Positions 62,829-64,000 of a DNA stretch of 64,000 nt are shown piece by piece. The notes beneath the pieces are model-generated. The model ran no database searches. It saw nothing but the letters and a program-made list of their open reading frames with translations, and was not told the DNA's origin. This stretch comes from Massilia sp. Root418 (GTDB lineage Bacteria; Pseudomonadota; Gammaproteobacteria; Burkholderiales; Burkholderiaceae_D). Each line of letters opens with the position of its first letter. Position 1 is the stretch's first letter. The stretch is from the NCBI RefSeq assembly GCF_001425265.1, contig NZ_LMEC01000021.1:1-64000 (forward strand), read 5' to 3'. A program made the position numbers and the translations under genes.

Positions 62829-64000
62829 ATGAGCAAAACCCTCATCATCGCCGAGAAGCCATCTGTCGCGAACGACATCGCGAAGTCGCTGGGCGGCTTT
62901 ACCAAGCACGATGAGTACTTTGAGTCGGACGAATACGTGCTGTCCTCGGCCGTGGGTCACCTGCTGGAAATCGCGGTCCCCGAAGAGCACGACGTCAAGC
63001 GCGGCAAATGGAGCTTCGCGCACCTGCCGATGATCCCGCCGTACTTCGCGCTGAACCCGATCGCCAAGACCGAGTCGCGCCTGAAAGTGCTCAACAAGCT
63101 GATCAAGCGCAAGGACGTCACCGGCCTGATCAACGCATGCGACGCGGGCCGCGAAGGAGAACTGATCTTCCGCCTGATCGCGCAGAACGCCAAGGCCAAG
63201 CAGCCGGTGCAGCGCCTGTGGCTGCAGTCGATGACGCCCAACGCGATCCGCGAAGGCTTCAACAACCTGCGCTCGGACGATGAAATGCTGCCGCTGGCCG
63301 ATGCCGCACGCTGCCGTTCGGAAGCGGACTGGCTGATCGGCATCAACGGCACCCGCGCCATGACCGCGTTCAACTCGAAAGAGGGCGGCTTCTACCTGAC
63401 CACCGTGGGCCGCGTGCAGACGCCGACCCTGTCGATCGTGGTCGAGCGTGAAGAGAAAATCAAGAAATTCGTCTCGCGCGACTACTGGGAAGTGCGTGCC
63501 GAGTTCATCTGCGCGGCCGGCGTGTACGAAGGCCGCTGGATGGATTCCAGCTTCAAGAAGGACGAGAACGATCCCGAGAAGCGCGCCGAGCGCCTGTGGT
63601 CCAAGGCCGCCGCCGACAGCATCGCACTGGCCTGCAAGGGCAAGCAGGGCAACGTCACCGAAGAATCCAAGCCGACCACCTCGATGGCGCCTGGCCTGTT
63701 CGACCTGACCAGCCTGCAGCGCGAGGCCAACGGACGCTTCGGCTTCTCGGCCAAGAACACGCTGGGCCTGGCCCAGGCGCTGTACGAGAAGCACAAGGTG
63801 CTGACCTATCCGCGTACCGATTCGCGCCACCTGCCGGAAGACTACCTGGACACCGTCAAGGAAGTGCTGGGCGTGCTGGGCCAGAACAATAACTACCATA
63901 CCTTTGCCAAGCAGATCCTGGCCAAGGGCTGGGTCAAGCCGAACAAGCGCATCTTTGACAACAGCAAGATCTCGGACCACTTTGCCATCATTCCGACCGG
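62829..64000 (+). CDS. topB: DNA topoisomerase III (5' part, cut by window end)
   Basis: An open frame of at least 390 codons with no stop before 64000. It begins MSKTLIIAEKPSVANDIAKSL, the TOPRIM start, followed by DAGREGELIFR, VGRVQTPTLSIVV and LTYPRTDSRHLP, which holds the catalytic Tyr of type IA topoisomerases. The RR and EKPSVA layout resembles TopB rather than TopA, but the C-terminal zinc region used to separate the two is outside the window. It relaxes or decatenates DNA. Confidence 0.9.
   Translation, partial: MSKTLIIAEKPSVANDIAKSLGGFTKHDEYFESDEYVLSSAVGHLLEIAVPEEHDVKRGKWSFAHLPMIPPYFALNPIAKTESRLKVLNKLIKRKDVTGLINACDAGREGELIFRLIAQNAKAKQPVQRLWLQSMTPNAIREGFNNLRSDDEMLPLADAARCRSEADWLIGINGTRAMTAFNSKEGGFYLTTVGRVQTPTLSIVVEREEKIKKFVSRDYWEVRAEFICAAGVYEGRWMDSSFKKDENDPEKRAERLWSKAAADSIALACKGKQGNVTEESKPTTSMAPGLFDLTSLQREANGRFGFSAKNTLGLAQALYEKHKVLTYPRTDSRHLPEDYLDTVKEVLGVLGQNNNYHTFAKQILAKGWVKPNKRIFDNSKISDHFAIIPT

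Overview
The window looks like a chromosomal segment of a GC-rich betaproteobacterium of the Burkholderiales, most probably Oxalobacteraceae (Massilia/Duganella/Janthinobacterium type). This is inferred from protein families and gene order: DUF3567, DUF1840, DUF4390, a MetX-MetW pair, a TorF-GlnK-AmtB operon, a permease-less PTS and a def-fmt/LysM-dprA-smg-topB neighbourhood. No database search was possible. Almost everything is core metabolism and envelope biology. There is no prophage, insertion sequence, CRISPR array, tRNA or defence island. No gap between called genes exceeds 300 bases.

Layout. 1-96: 3' end of a 5S rRNA and the rrn terminator. 101-4148: DUF1840 protein, a lipoprotein, an unrecognised 356-residue protein, comM and ubiK. 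4176-7124: a nitrogen-control module made of two NtrC-type sites, a sigma-54 promoter, torF, glnK, amtB and a terminator. 7219-12044: glutathione synthesis (gshA, gshB) followed by EIIA-Man, HPr and enzyme I. 12135-16971: metX, metW, ampG-like permease, M48 protease and RluA-type pseudouridine synthase, nearly all overlapping. 16978-19785: a lone Ig-like/RTX-like surface or secreted protein. 19872-22684: xthA, pyrE and a two-gene unit (DUF4279-like protein plus alpha/beta hydrolase). 22907-26200: gatCAB on the minus strand.

26476-33722 is the elongasome operon mreB-mreC-mreD-mrdA-rodA-rlpA. 33765-40060 is a minus-strand run argS, SPOR protein, dsbA, SDR, birA, coaX, SPOR protein. 40345-46189 is rsmB, DUF4390, an NtrY-like kinase, a short response regulator lacking the AAA+ domain, and a small degenerate G3E/CobW-like protein. 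46267-51202: DUF3567, class II glutamine amidotransferase, degenerate EAL-HDOD protein and an ABC-2 exporter pair. 51209-55581: extragenic repeats, an SPW-repeat membrane protein and metH. 55709-59647: glycosyltransferase, tautomerase, a LysR regulator with no normal start codon, fmt and def. 59810-64000: LysM protein, dprA, smg and the 5' part of topB, cut by the window edge.

Functional links: ammonium uptake and its PII sensor are under a textbook-like NtrC/sigma-54 promoter. MetX/MetW and MetH cover the first committed and last steps of methionine synthesis. MreBCD-PBP2-RodA-RlpA plus two further SPOR proteins form a wall-growth region. The most interesting items are the torF regulatory region, the unrecognised protein at 1202-2272 (a speculative divergent ADP-ribosyltransferase-like fold), the P-loop-less mini-G3E protein, the AAA-less NtrX-like regulator, the paired-hairpin extragenic repeat found twice, and the LysR gene with ATC where ATG is expected. 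I found no clearly new multi-gene system.
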